Under the pieces are notes generated by a model that was not told the origin of the DNA, did not search any database, and saw nothing but the letters and a program-made list of their open reading frames with translations. Positions 8,755 through 17,501 of a stretch of 42,007 nucleotides of DNA are shown here, in pieces (position 1 is the stretch's first letter; every line of letters starts with the position of its first letter). Location of the stretch: positions 1 through 42,007 of the forward strand of contig SKSF01000147.1 of the NCBI GenBank assembly GCA_007118095.1, in the 5' to 3' direction. The position numbers were made by a program, and so were the translations under genes. Source of the stretch: Dehalococcoidia bacterium. GTDB lineage: Bacteria; Chloroflexota; Dehalococcoidia; Tepidiformales; Tepidiformaceae.

Positions 8755-9366
8755 ATGGAAACGGAATTCACCGGACATCGCGGCTTCGCCTGGTTCTGGT
8801 CGCACGCCGTCAAATACGAAGGGCAGCGCGAGCGTGAGAAGCGCCAGGAAGTGGCCGCGCCGGTGCGCGGCCGCGCCCTGGAACTCGGCGTTGGCGTCGG
8901 TACCAACTGGCAGTACCTGGACCCCGGCGTCGACTATGTCGGCATCGAGCCGGACCCGTACATGCGACAGCGTGCGCTCGAAAACGCGAAGGAGGACGGT
9001 CGGGGCTTCGAGGTCATCGACGCCGTCGCCGAGGAGCTCCCGTTCAACGACGCGGAGTTCGACACGGTTTTCACGACGCTCACCTTCTGCAGCGTGCAGC
9101 AGCCGCAGAAGGCGCTTGCCGAGGTTATGCGCGTGCTCAAATCGGGTGGCGAATTCCGGTTCTTCGAACACGTGCTGCCAGATAACCGGGTGCTTGCCCC
9201 ACTCTTCGAGACGATAACCCCGGCGTGGAAGCGCATCGGCGGCGGCTGCCACCCGAACCGCCGCACCCTTCACCGCATCAACCGCGCAGGCTTCCACGTC
9301 ATCGGCCTCGACCGTGACCGCGTGGGGCCCATTCCGTTCGTCACGGGCGTCGCGCGCAAACCCTGA
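8755..9366 (+). CDS. Class I SAM-dependent methyltransferase
   Basis: 203-residue methyltransferase of the Methyltransf_11 type. Motif I LELGVGVGTNWQYL is at 42-55 and the acidic residue ending strand 2 is E65 (GIEPDPYM). The later stretch FTTLTFCSVQQPQKAL followed by FRFFEHV resembles the METTL7/phosphatidylethanolamine N-methyltransferase-like group, in which His follows the acidic residue. The start is well set by AGGAGG seven to ten bases upstream. It probably methylates a small molecule or lipid, and is likely cotranscribed with the SDR upstream. No membrane segment is evident. Confidence 0.85.
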   Translation: METEFTGHRGFAWFWSHAVKYEGQREREKRQEVAAPVRGRALELGVGVGTNWQYLDPGVDYVGIEPDPYMRQRALENAKEDGRGFEVIDAVAEELPFNDAEFDTVFTTLTFCSVQQPQKALAEVMRVLKSGGEFRFFEHVLPDNRVLAPLFETITPAWKRIGGGCHPNRRTLHRINRAGFHVIGLDRDRVGPIPFVTGVARKP

Positions 9367-9409
9367 CGCGCCGCCGAATCAATTCGCTATCACGTTTGAG
9401 CGCAGCCCG

Positions 9410-9415
9410 TACAAT
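9410..9415 (+). promoter_or_regulatory. Putative -10 of the NERD-helicase gene
   Basis: TACAAT, five of six matches to the -10 consensus, lies 32 bases before the GTG start. The -35 region is weak. A GGAG at about 9438-9441 would serve as ribosome binding site. Confidence 0.35.
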
Positions 9416-9447
9416 GCGGCGTTGACCGACTATCCCTGGAGCATGCT

Positions 9448-11145
9448 GTGGCGCGCCTACTTCCCGACCCCCTGCCGCCCGAAGTGTTGACCGACCCCCG
9501 TAGGGCCGGCGAACGTCGCGTCTTCGAAGCCCTGAAAACCGGGCTCAACGACGAATGGCACATCTTCGCCAACGTCTCATGGTGCCGGGCCGATGAACAC
9601 GAGGGGTTCCAGGACGGCGAAGCCGATGCGGTGGTGGTCCACCCGGACAAAGGCATGGTTGTCCTTGAAGTAAAGGGCGGCGATGTTGGCCGCGATGGCG
9701 TAACCGGGCACTGGTACTCGCGTGACCGTCACGGCGCGGACCATAAGCTGAAACAGAGCCCTTACGAACAGTCGCGCCGCACCGCCTTTGCTCTTCGGAA
9801 GATCGTCGCGGACACCCTGGGTCCCGATTTTCAGCGCATCCGCTGTGCTAACGCCGTGGTACTTCCAGATGTCGCACGACCATCGAATCCACTGGGGCCG
9901 GATGCGCCACTCGAGCTGACGGCCTTCCACGACGAGCTCGAGCAGATCGGGACGAAGGTCGACGAGATCCTCCAGATCACCGCGCGCGATCCGAAGCTGG
10001 TTGCTCCCGGGCCTGCAGGCGTTAACACCCTCCGCGAACTCCTGATGCCCGGGTTTGACCTGTCAGCGCCCCTGGCTGTCCGCATCCGTGACGACGAAGA
10101 GCAACTCCTGACCCTCACGGAAAGCCAGAAGACTGTCCTTTCGTTGCTGTCACGCCTCCGCCGGGTGGCCGTGAGCGGCGGCGCCGGCACCGGGAAGACG
10201 GTCCTTGCCGTCGAAAAGGCGCGTCAGCTCGCCGCTGCTGGCGCCGACGTGCTCTTCCTCTGCTTCAACAGCGCCCTGGCTCGCGAGGTGACCGCGCGCT
10301 GCGACGACCTCGAAAACATCACGGTCCGCACTTTCCACAGCTGGTGCCTCCAGTGGGCACGCGAGGCCGGGACCCTCGCGACAGAGCCCGCCGAATCCGA
10401 CTCACCGGACTTCTGGGAGAACGAACTCCCCGATGCCATGCTCGCCGCACTCGAAACCGTTGAATGGCGCTTCGACGCCATCGTTGTGGACGAAGCGCAG
10501 GACCTCCGTCCCGACTGGTGGACGCACATCGAGTTCGCGCTCCGCAACGGAGACGACGGCATTCTCTATGTCTTCCACGACGACAATCAGCGCATCTACG
10601 AAAAGTCGGCCGGTATACCGGGTGACCTCGCGCCGATCCCGCTGAACGAGAACGTCCGCAACACTCGCGCTATCCACGACGCGGCCGCGCCACTCTACGA
10701 TGGCGGCGCCTTCGTCTGTCGCGGCCCCGACGGCCGCCCACCCGAATTTCTCGCCATCCGCGAGGGGAAGTCCGCGGAGCGGGAAGTCCGCAGTCTCCTG
10801 CACCGGCTGGTCAACGAAGAACACATCGCCCCCGGCGACATTGCCGTGCTGGGCGCCCGGGCGCTTGCCCGCTCAAACGTTGGGAACACCGGGAAGATTG
10901 GCCCCTTCGAATGTGTCCCGCTCGCCGGGGCGCGGCCGGGAGCAATCGTCCGCGACAGCATCCACCGGTTCAAGGGCCTGGAGCGCCCCGTGGTGATACT
11001 GGTCGAGCTCGAACAGGCGCTCCAGCGGTCCGAACTCCTCTACGTTGGCCTCACCCGTGCCCGCAGCCACATCATCCTGGTCGATGCTGCCGCCACGCTG
11101 GACAAAGTCCGCTTCGTCGCAGGACTGACGGCTGCCTCCGCCTGA
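9448..11145 (+). CDS. NERD nuclease-like / superfamily 1 helicase fusion
   Basis: 565-residue fusion. The N-terminal 1-130 is a NERD domain (nuclease-related, restriction-endonuclease fold) with D60, E74 and K76 in the pattern expected of an active D-x(n)-E-x-K site. The rest is a UvrD/Rep-like superfamily 1 motor: Walker A GGAGTGKT (244-251), motif II DEAQD (348-352), a late HRFKGLERPVV, and LYVGLTRAR. It probably acts on DNA in repair, recombination or defence. The start is GTG at 9448, because the coding pattern begins there and GGAG lies upstream. It stands alone, ends at a strong terminator, and no methylase or defence partner lies beside it. Confidence 0.88.
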   Translation: MARLLPDPLPPEVLTDPRRAGERRVFEALKTGLNDEWHIFANVSWCRADEHEGFQDGEADAVVVHPDKGMVVLEVKGGDVGRDGVTGHWYSRDRHGADHKLKQSPYEQSRRTAFALRKIVADTLGPDFQRIRCANAVVLPDVARPSNPLGPDAPLELTAFHDELEQIGTKVDEILQITARDPKLVAPGPAGVNTLRELLMPGFDLSAPLAVRIRDDEEQLLTLTESQKTVLSLLSRLRRVAVSGGAGTGKTVLAVEKARQLAAAGADVLFLCFNSALAREVTARCDDLENITVRTFHSWCLQWAREAGTLATEPAESDSPDFWENELPDAMLAALETVEWRFDAIVVDEAQDLRPDWWTHIEFALRNGDDGILYVFHDDNQRIYEKSAGIPGDLAPIPLNENVRNTRAIHDAAAPLYDGGAFVCRGPDGRPPEFLAIREGKSAEREVRSLLHRLVNEEHIAPGDIAVLGARALARSNVGNTGKIGPFECVPLAGARPGAIVRDSIHRFKGLERPVVILVELEQALQRSELLYVGLTRARSHIILVDAAATLDKVRFVAGLTAASA

Positions 11146-11161
11146 CGCAGTCTCCGCACAT

Positions 11162-11195
11162 CAAAACACCCGGCCCTGCAGGGCCGGGTGTTTTG
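11162..11195. terminator. Perfect 34-base palindromic bidirectional terminator
   Basis: The half AAAACACCCGGCCCTG (11163-11178) is followed directly by its exact reverse complement, and one more C-G pair extends it to 34 bases. In RNA it forms a very GC-rich stem with an A tract before and a U tract after, on either strand. It sits between the stops of two convergent genes (11145 plus, 11234 minus), so it can serve both. Confidence 0.92.
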
Positions 11196-11233
11196 CCACG
11201 TGGGGGAGTACGTGGGTCTGTAGCGGGCGACAA

Positions 11234-11812
11234 TTAGTTCACGAGCACGCGCGAACCAGCCTTGAGCTGGTTGGTCCACTCCACCAGGCTTTCCAGCTGT
11301 TGCCGGATGAGATCACGCGAGGTGTTGTCGGTCAGGTTGCCCTGGTCATCGAATCGTTCGTAGGCGCTCGGGATCATCACTTCGGGCCCGTTCACCGGGT
11401 GCATGTTCAGGAACACGAATGCCTGCCGCAGGTGATACTGCGCGCGCGCCGTCCCGAGTGCGCTAATCGAAGCGCCCATAATCGCAACCGGCTTGCCGTC
11501 CCATGCGTTCTCGCCATAGGGGCGGGATGCCCAGTCGATCGCGTTCTTCAACACTCCCGGGATCGAGTAATTGTACTCCGGCGTCACGAACAGGATCGCG
11601 TCCGCCTCCCGGATTTGCTGCTTGAGCTGGGCAACGGCATCGGGAAGGGTGCCTTCCTCGTCCTCGTTGAACGGGGGAATCTCCCCGAGCCGCTCAAACG
11701 ATTCGAGCTGCACGTTAGCTGGCAGCAATTCCCGCGCCGCCCGCAGCGTCGCGCGGTTGTATGACCCTTCCCGCAGGCTGCCTGCGATACCGAGAATCTT
11801 CACAGTGTCCAT
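11234..11812 (-). CDS. NAD(P)H-dependent FMN reductase
   Basis: 192-residue flavodoxin-like reductase of the NADPH_dep_FMN_red family (like ArsH/YieF/ChrR-type quinone reductases). The phosphate-binding loop is IAGSLREGSYNRA (8-20), and VTPEYNYSIPGVLKNAIDW is the classic flavin-binding signature. It would reduce FMN, quinones or similar electrophiles in the cytoplasm. The length is normal. It stands alone: the antiporter operon ends 128 bases upstream of it on the same strand. The ATG at 11812 has only a weak purine stretch before it. Confidence 0.9.
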   Translation of the reverse strand: MDTVKILGIAGSLREGSYNRATLRAARELLPANVQLESFERLGEIPPFNEDEEGTLPDAVAQLKQQIREADAILFVTPEYNYSIPGVLKNAIDWASRPYGENAWDGKPVAIMGASISALGTARAQYHLRQAFVFLNMHPVNGPEVMIPSAYERFDDQGNLTDNTSRDLIRQQLESLVEWTNQLKAGSRVLVN

Positions 11813-11902
11813 TGAGGACCTTCGCTTTCATTCACCGCCCGCGAGCGTAGAGGTCCCGGGGCGACGGAGTATCTCCCCCTAGTCTCGACGCTTCCCTGCA
11901 AC

Positions 11903-11922
11903 GCCCGGATAAACGCCCGGGC
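11903..11922 (-). terminator. Weak hairpin after the antiporter operon
   Basis: GCCCGG (11903-11908) pairs with CCGGGC (11917-11922) across an eight-base loop, downstream of the mnhE stop on the minus strand. There is no U tract, so termination here is doubtful and read-through into the FMN reductase gene is possible. Confidence 0.25.
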
Positions 11923-11940
11923 CCGTGCCTTGCATCCGTC

Positions 11941-12468
11941 TCATACACCCGGGTCTGGTGAGTCAACCGGTTCACCGACCACCTGGCGAATCTGTCCATC
12001 GAGATCCGCCAGCGTTTCCCGGATGGGCAGGTCCGTGTCGAGCGCGTGGACGAGCAGCTCGTGCTCGTCGAGCATCACCACAACCGTCCCTGGGAGCAGG
12101 CTCGCGGTATCCGCAATCATCACCCGCGCGGCTTCGCCGTCGGCCCGCAGGCGCATGCGCAGGTATCCGGGCTTGATTGGCATCGAAGGACTGAATGCCC
12201 TTCGCGCCACGTCTACACCGCCGACGAGCGATTGGTAGGCGAAGAACCAGGCGAATCGGGCGAGGCCCCCGGGGTGCCAGCGCCGCGGCGATGGCCCGGT
12301 CACCGTATAGGAACTCGCCGTCGCACCGCCGATCAACAGCGCCGCAAGCCACCACGACTTCAGGTCGCCGCCCGTCAGGACCCACCACGCAGCCACCATG
12401 ATGACAAGCCTGCTCACCACCGACAGTGCCCATTGCGATGCGCCCGCGGTACCAGGTGAAGCGCTCAT
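11941..12468 (-). CDS. mnhE: Mrp-type cation/proton antiporter subunit E
   Basis: 175-residue MnhE/MrpE homologue (PF01899): two N-terminal hydrophobic segments (VVSRLVIMVAAWWVLTGG, then the LAALLIGGATAS region) followed by a soluble domain with the PGTVVVMLDEHELLVHALD pattern. MrpE is a membrane protein needed for assembly and activity of Mrp antiporters. The start is ATG at 12468, whose ATGA overlaps the TGA of the preceding channel subunit, implying translational coupling. The in-frame sequence further upstream lies inside that gene and is not coding in this frame. It is the last gene of the operon. Confidence 0.88.
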   Translation of the reverse strand: MSASPGTAGASQWALSVVSRLVIMVAAWWVLTGGDLKSWWLAALLIGGATASSYTVTGPSPRRWHPGGLARFAWFFAYQSLVGGVDVARRAFSPSMPIKPGYLRMRLRADGEAARVMIADTASLLPGTVVVMLDEHELLVHALDTDLPIRETLADLDGQIRQVVGEPVDSPDPGV

Positions 12469-14213
12469 GGCGTCCACCATAGCAAGAGCACGAATCCAAC
12501 CATCGCCCCCAGCAAGATGGTTCCGAGGTATCGCCAGCTCGCCAGCTGTAACTCGGTCCGGCCTGCCCAGTCCGACGCGATGACTGCCGCAACCTGTCTC
12601 ATGAACGTGTTCCATTGCAGCGACGCTTGCCCAACGAAGATGCCCGTCTGGTACGTCCCCGGTTGGATGACCCGCCGGAAGACGCGCTCCTCGATGACGC
12701 TCACATCGCCGGGCGGAATACTTCCGACGATATCTGCGAGGATGCGCCGCTGGCGCCATGCCAGCCACGCGATCGGGAGGGCGACAAGCAGCGGCCATGT
12801 CGCGTCCCATAGCTTCGGAAGGCTGATCGCGGTCCCCGCCGCCGCATCAAGGTCGAACATAACGGGTGCAAGCCAGGCCATGCTGGCGGTCGCCACGATG
12901 ACCAGTGCCCACGGGACGGCCATCCCCGGCGCCGGTTCGTGTTTTAGCGTCCGCATCTCGCGCCGAAGGAGAAACGCAAACCGGGTGAGCAACAGGGCTG
13001 TAGCCACCGAACTGAACGAAATCACCCACGAAAGCGTTCCATACCAGTCGCCGGTCACCGGGAGGTTCTCCTTGAGCAGTCCCTTCGCCACCATGCCGCT
13101 TGTGAAAGGTGCTCCCGCCAGCGCGAGCACCGCGAGCGCCACGCCCGCCATGGTTGCCCACCGGGCGGGCTCACTCCGGGCCACGGTGCCCGCCACGCCG
13201 ACAGCAAGGAAGAGCGTCCCCTTCGCCAGCCCGTGATGCAGGGCAAAGACCGCGAGCGCCGTCAGGACTGCCGGCCAGGCCGCTGCCTCCAGGAATCCCA
13301 GCCCCAGCCCGACCGTTATCAGGCCCATCTGGCTGATGCTCGAATACGCCAGGTTGGCCTTGGGACTCGTTTGTACCAACCCCAGGACGACGCCCCCGAA
13401 TGCGCCTGTGAGGCCGAGCGCGATGCATATCCAGCCCCACTCGGGGAAGTTCGCTTCCCCGGCTGGCAGGAAACGGATCCAGCCGAGCAAGCCTGCCTTG
13501 ATCATCACGCCGCTCAGGACGGCGCTGGCCGGCGTCGGCGCTGCCGGGTGCGCGAGCGGCAGCCAGATGTGCACAAAGGGCAGGCCCGCCTTGATACCAA
13601 AGCCCGCGAAGAGCAGCGCGATCGTGATGTGCCGGTCACCAGCGGCTGCGAGCGCGCCCGGCACGTCCGCGAATGCGATCGAGCCTGCCGCCATGGCCAC
13701 CTGGAACAGCCCCACCAGCAGCAGGAACTCACCGACGATGGACAGGATGACATAAAGGGTCGTCGCACGGACCGCGAAACGCGTCGCATCGTGGACGATG
13801 ACGCCCGCCGAAGAAAACGTCATAAGCCCGAACGCCGCATAAAACATCACAAGGTCCTGCGCGACGATGAGCCCCAGGTTGCCGCTCATCGCGAGCAGGT
13901 AGAACGCCTGGAACCGGTAGTCATGCTCGTCGTGCGCGAGGTAGCTCACGCCATACCACCCGGCAAGCGCCCACAGCAGGCCACTGAAGAACAGGAAGAC
14001 CTGCCCGGTCGTGTCCAGCCCGACCTGCGTACCCAGCAGGAACCACGGAATATCGGCCGTCTCAATCGTCCCAACGAGAATGGGCGTCAGGATCGCGGGG
14101 ACAGCCGAGACCGGCACGAGTCGCCTCAGCACTGGCCGCAGAGGCGGCGCCAGGGCGATGAGGACCGCCAGGGCGAACGGCGTGAATGGGACCAGGATCA
14201 GCGCTTCGTTCAT
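12465..14213 (-). CDS. Antiporter channel subunit, MrpD/NuoN-like (third copy, altered)
   Basis: 582-residue polytopic membrane protein of the proton-conducting transporter family (MrpA/MrpD/NuoL/M/N). The helix-7 lysine K208 (FGIKAGLPFVHIWLP), H222 and the helix-8 lysine K239 (SGVMIKAG) are kept. The nearly invariant helix-5 glutamate is missing: G129 (FYAAFGLMTF) stands where the two sister proteins have E141. It is about 85 residues longer than the sisters, with an extended C-terminus. Its start overlaps the stop of the preceding sister by four bases (14210-14213). It could be a structural or regulatory channel subunit that no longer pumps by the usual route, or it may use another acid. 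The family is certain; the role within the complex is not. Confidence 0.88.
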   Translation of the reverse strand: MNEALILVPFTPFALAVLIALAPPLRPVLRRLVPVSAVPAILTPILVGTIETADIPWFLLGTQVGLDTTGQVFLFFSGLLWALAGWYGVSYLAHDEHDYRFQAFYLLAMSGNLGLIVAQDLVMFYAAFGLMTFSSAGVIVHDATRFAVRATTLYVILSIVGEFLLLVGLFQVAMAAGSIAFADVPGALAAAGDRHITIALLFAGFGIKAGLPFVHIWLPLAHPAAPTPASAVLSGVMIKAGLLGWIRFLPAGEANFPEWGWICIALGLTGAFGGVVLGLVQTSPKANLAYSSISQMGLITVGLGLGFLEAAAWPAVLTALAVFALHHGLAKGTLFLAVGVAGTVARSEPARWATMAGVALAVLALAGAPFTSGMVAKGLLKENLPVTGDWYGTLSWVISFSSVATALLLTRFAFLLRREMRTLKHEPAPGMAVPWALVIVATASMAWLAPVMFDLDAAAGTAISLPKLWDATWPLLVALPIAWLAWRQRRILADIVGSIPPGDVSVIEERVFRRVIQPGTYQTGIFVGQASLQWNTFMRQVAAVIASDWAGRTELQLASWRYLGTILLGAMVGFVLLLWWTP

Positions 14214-15703
14214 GGCGGATACACCACTTCGGCCACAAGCTCTGCGATGTCGAGCGGGCTATACGGCACCCCCGCCAGGGCCCCCGCAAGAAACGACATG
14301 AGCGCTGTCGCAGCTGCGGGCACAAGGAGCATCCAGCTCGTCTCCAGCCGGCCGGGCGCGGGCGGGTACTCTACCTGCGGCGTTTTGAACCATGCCGCAT
14401 AGATGGGTGGAAAGAAGTACGCCGCGTTTAACAGGCTGCTTGTGGCAAGAATGACGATGACCCATGCGAAGTCGGCTTCCATCGCCCCCAGCCCCAGGTG
14501 CCACTTGCTGATGAACCCCGCGATCGGAGGTAACCCGATCATCCCGAGCCCGCCGATCGTGAACGCCGTCATGGTCACCGGCATCCGCCGCGCCACGCCG
14601 TCCAGTTCGGACACGTTATGGATGCCCAGCGTCTCCGCGAGGTTCCCCGCGCAGAAGAACAGCGTCACCTTCATCACACCCTGGTGGACGAGGTGTACCA
14701 GGGCGCCCACGGCGGCAATTGGCCCGACGATTGCCACGCCCAGGGTGATGTACGAAAGCTGGCTCACCGTCGAAAACGCCAGCCGGCGCTTGATGTCATC
14801 CTGTGCCAGCGCCCGCAGCGACCCGAACACGATGGTGATCGATGCGATGATGGCCAGCGGCAGCAAGAGGTTCAGCGAATCGGCGAAATCCGACCCGTAG
14901 ACATAGTGCACCACGCGGACGATGCCGAAAGCCCCTGCCTTCACCACAGCAACGGCGTGCAGGAGTGCACTCACCGGCGCAGGCGCCACCATGGCGACCG
15001 GTAACCAGCCGTGCAGCGGCACGAGCGCCGCCTTCACGCCGAGGCTCCCGATCAATACCGCGAAGATCACTCGCAGCTCCCATGAATTCCCGCTTGCCGC
15101 CTGCTCCAACACCCCTCCCGGGCCGAACTCGATGGGCCCGGCGATGGTATGGAGCCACACGACCCCCACCAGCAGTGCCGTCCCGCCGCCCAGTGTGTAG
15201 ATCAGGTAGGTACGGCCGGCTGCCAGCGCCTCCTCGCTTCCGCGATGCACAACCAGCGGGTACGTGGCAATTGTCAGGAGCTCATAGAACAGGACAAACG
15301 TGATGAGGTTGCCGGCAAAAGCGATGCCCATCGTTGCTGTGACGCAGATGCTGAAGAAACCGAAGAACCGGCTGCGGTGGGGTGAGTCCTCCAGGTATCC
15401 GATCGCGTAGATCGTCGTGAGCAACCACAGCACCGATGAAAGGCCTGCGAACAACAGGGAGACGGCATCCACACGCAGCAGCAGGTCGAATTCCAGCACG
15501 AAGGCGAACCGCGCTTCGTATTCCTCCCCTTCCACGTAGCCGCCGATTGCGATGGCGACGAGCACGATCTTGGCCAGTGCGGCAAAGATGTTCAGGAAGT
15601 TGCGCGTCCGGTGCCGCGGTTCATCCAGGAAGAAGATGACGATGCCGACGAGGCCCGAAGTCGCCAGGATCGAAACTGGAAGCCAGCCGCCGGTCTCAAT
15701 CAT
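14210..15703 (-). CDS. Antiporter channel subunit, MrpA-N-terminal/MrpD-like (second copy)
   Basis: 497-residue membrane protein of the proton-conducting transporter family with about 14 predicted helices. The key charged residues are E141 (FYELLTIATYPLVVH), K224 (GVKAALVPLHGWLP) and K255 (AVAVVKAGAFG). The HGWLPVAMVAPAPVSALLHA pattern recalls the NuoL-like N-terminal half of MrpA. Since the operon has no full-length MrpA but does have its C-terminal part fused to MrpB, this subunit may stand in for the MrpA N-terminal half; that is inference. Both ends overlap the neighbouring genes by four bases. Confidence 0.88.
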   Translation of the reverse strand: MIETGGWLPVSILATSGLVGIVIFFLDEPRHRTRNFLNIFAALAKIVLVAIAIGGYVEGEEYEARFAFVLEFDLLLRVDAVSLLFAGLSSVLWLLTTIYAIGYLEDSPHRSRFFGFFSICVTATMGIAFAGNLITFVLFYELLTIATYPLVVHRGSEEALAAGRTYLIYTLGGGTALLVGVVWLHTIAGPIEFGPGGVLEQAASGNSWELRVIFAVLIGSLGVKAALVPLHGWLPVAMVAPAPVSALLHAVAVVKAGAFGIVRVVHYVYGSDFADSLNLLLPLAIIASITIVFGSLRALAQDDIKRRLAFSTVSQLSYITLGVAIVGPIAAVGALVHLVHQGVMKVTLFFCAGNLAETLGIHNVSELDGVARRMPVTMTAFTIGGLGMIGLPPIAGFISKWHLGLGAMEADFAWVIVILATSSLLNAAYFFPPIYAAWFKTPQVEYPPAPGRLETSWMLLVPAAATALMSFLAGALAGVPYSPLDIAELVAEVVYPP

Positions 15704-17193
15704 GTCCCCACTCCCGCGACGATCATCGAGAAGGGTGCCCCTACCTCCAGCAGGTCAAACGGCTCCGCGGCTCGCAGTCCCAGGCCAAGCGAGGTCAGGG
15801 CCAGGATGAGCGATGCATACTCCATGACTCGCGGCACCGGGCGGATGCTTTCTGGCAGCGTGTCCGGCGTGAACGCGGCCGAAACCAGCCGGTAGACGTA
15901 TGCCCCGCTCAGCAGCGTCCCCGCGCCGATCACCACCGCCCACCACCACTGCGCGCTCTCAATCGTTGCGGTCAGGAGCATCCACTTCGCAATAAAGCTC
16001 CCGCTCGGCGGAAGCCCGACCAGTGCGATACCGGCGATACCGAATGACACTGTGGTGATGGGAAGCGTTCGCGTTAGCCCGCGCATCGCCGAGATCTGAT
16101 CGTTCCCGTACGCGTAGAGGATGGTCCCCGCAGCGAGGAATAATGCGCCCTTCGCAAACGCATGCGACATCATGTGGTACACGCCGCCCGCCCATGCATC
16201 AAATCGCCAGGCGCCCTCCCCGACACCCGTCAGCAGCGGGAACAGGAGAAACAAATACCCCACCTGGGCCACCGTCGAATGCGCCACCACCAGTTTCAGC
16301 CGTTGCTCCCGCAGCGCCTGGAACGACCCCCACAGGATGCCGGCGGCGCCAAGCGCACCCGCTGCCTGCGCAGCCGGTGCAGTCACTGAATCGGCGAAGA
16401 CGTCCACCCACAGCCGCAAGATCACATAGAACGCCGCCTTCACCACCAGCGCCGAGAGGACGGCGCTCACCGGTGCCGGAGCGCTCGCGTGCGCGTGCGG
16501 GAGCCACGCGTGGAAGGGGAACAACGCCGCTTTGATGCCCAGCCCCAGGAACACGAAGGCCAGCGCAATAACAGGCGCCCGTGTGCCCCCCTCAGCCGCT
16601 TCGGCGATCAGCGCCAGGTCCAGCACGCCAAACTCCCCGTAGAGCAGCGCGACGCCCATGAGGTACAGGAGCGACGCCAGGAACGCCGCCAGCAAATAGC
16701 GCATGCCGGCGCGCAAGGCCGTCGCCCCGCCCGCGAGCGCCACCAGCGCTACGCCGGCGATTGTGAGCAATTCCAGGGCCACGTACAGGTTGAACAGGTC
16801 ACGCGACACGAACAGCGCGTTCAGGCTGCCGAGCAAGAACAGCCACAGTGGCACGAAGGCGCGAGCTTCGGTCCAGGAGCTTGCTTCGGCTTCGCGTGAG
16901 AAGTAGCCGAGCGAATAGAAGCTCGCGAGCGTCATCACGGCCGAAGTCGTCAGCAGCAGCAGGGCGCTCAGGCCGTCCGCATACAGGTTGATCCCGAGTG
17001 GCGCCTCCCATCCGCCGAGGGCATACCCCTGGGGGCCCTCACGCCACACATCGCTGGCAAGCCACCAGGCCGCCGCGAAGGTCCCCACGGTGAGCAGTAA
17101 CGCCAGCCAGGGCCGCGACTTCCCCGGCAATAGGAAGGTGATGACACCTCCTGCGAACGGCAGGAAGATGAGCCATTCGAATGGTGAGCTCAC
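15700..17193 (-). CDS. mnhD: Antiporter channel subunit D (first copy)
   Basis: 497-residue MrpD-like proton-conducting membrane subunit. The helix-5 glutamate E141 (LYVALELLTIAG), helix-7 lysine K221 (GLGIKAALFPFHAWLPHAH) and helix-8 lysine K252 (SALVVKAAFYVILR) are all present. Position directly after the MrpC gene is that of mrpD in canonical operons, so this is the best MrpD candidate among the three. The start ATG overlaps the mnhC stop by four bases. Confidence 0.9.
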   Translation of the reverse strand: MSSPFEWLIFLPFAGGVITFLLPGKSRPWLALLLTVGTFAAAWWLASDVWREGPQGYALGGWEAPLGINLYADGLSALLLLTTSAVMTLASFYSLGYFSREAEASSWTEARAFVPLWLFLLGSLNALFVSRDLFNLYVALELLTIAGVALVALAGGATALRAGMRYLLAAFLASLLYLMGVALLYGEFGVLDLALIAEAAEGGTRAPVIALAFVFLGLGIKAALFPFHAWLPHAHASAPAPVSAVLSALVVKAAFYVILRLWVDVFADSVTAPAAQAAGALGAAGILWGSFQALREQRLKLVVAHSTVAQVGYLFLLFPLLTGVGEGAWRFDAWAGGVYHMMSHAFAKGALFLAAGTILYAYGNDQISAMRGLTRTLPITTVSFGIAGIALVGLPPSGSFIAKWMLLTATIESAQWWWAVVIGAGTLLSGAYVYRLVSAAFTPDTLPESIRPVPRVMEYASLILALTSLGLGLRAAEPFDLLEVGAPFSMIVAGVGT

Positions 17194-17501
17194 GACGACT
17201 CCTCGTCTTCGGGAAGTCGCCGGGTTCCAGTCTCATCTTCGATGCGCCGTGCCAGTGCAAGTGCGAGCGCGGTCGCGCTCACCGCGACGACGATGCCGGT
17301 CAGCACCATCGCGTGCGGCACCGGGTCCGCGAAATCCCCGCGGTTCCGGTAGGCGATCGCGATCAGCAGCAGGAACACTGCCGCGCCGATGATGTTCAGC
17401 CCAACCACCTTCCGGACAAGCTCCTGCCGGACGAAGAAGCCATAGAGCCCCACGGCGAAGAGGACCGCGGCCAGCGCGGCATAGAGTTCGAAGGTGCTCA
17501 T
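17190..17501 (-). CDS. mnhC: Antiporter subunit C, NuoK-like
   Basis: 103-residue protein with three hydrophobic helices, homologous to MrpC and NuoK. The signature around residues 54-75 (DPVPHAMVLTGIVVAV) matches the family pattern DPLPQALVLTAIVIG. In Mrp complexes this subunit contributes to the ion path beside the D subunit. A charged tail (RRIEDETG) faces one side of the membrane. Both ends overlap neighbouring genes by four bases. Confidence 0.92.
   Translation of the reverse strand: MSTFELYAALAAVLFAVGLYGFFVRQELVRKVVGLNIIGAAVFLLLIAIAYRNRGDFADPVPHAMVLTGIVVAVSATALALALARRIEDETGTRRLPEDEESS

Noticed and set aside
11901-11921. Direct repeat ACGCCCGG
   Set aside because: Two eight-base copies five bases apart, expected by chance in GC-rich sequence; better read as arms of a weak hairpin.
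12469-12810. Long N-terminal extension of mnhE
   Set aside because: It lies wholly inside the preceding channel-subunit gene, is low in hydrophobic residues, and the ATGA overlap gives a natural start.
13233-14402. 389-codon open frame antisense to the third antiporter channel gene
   Set aside because: Composition (Arg, Asp, Gln, His rich) is that of an antisense frame; the sense gene has strong motifs.
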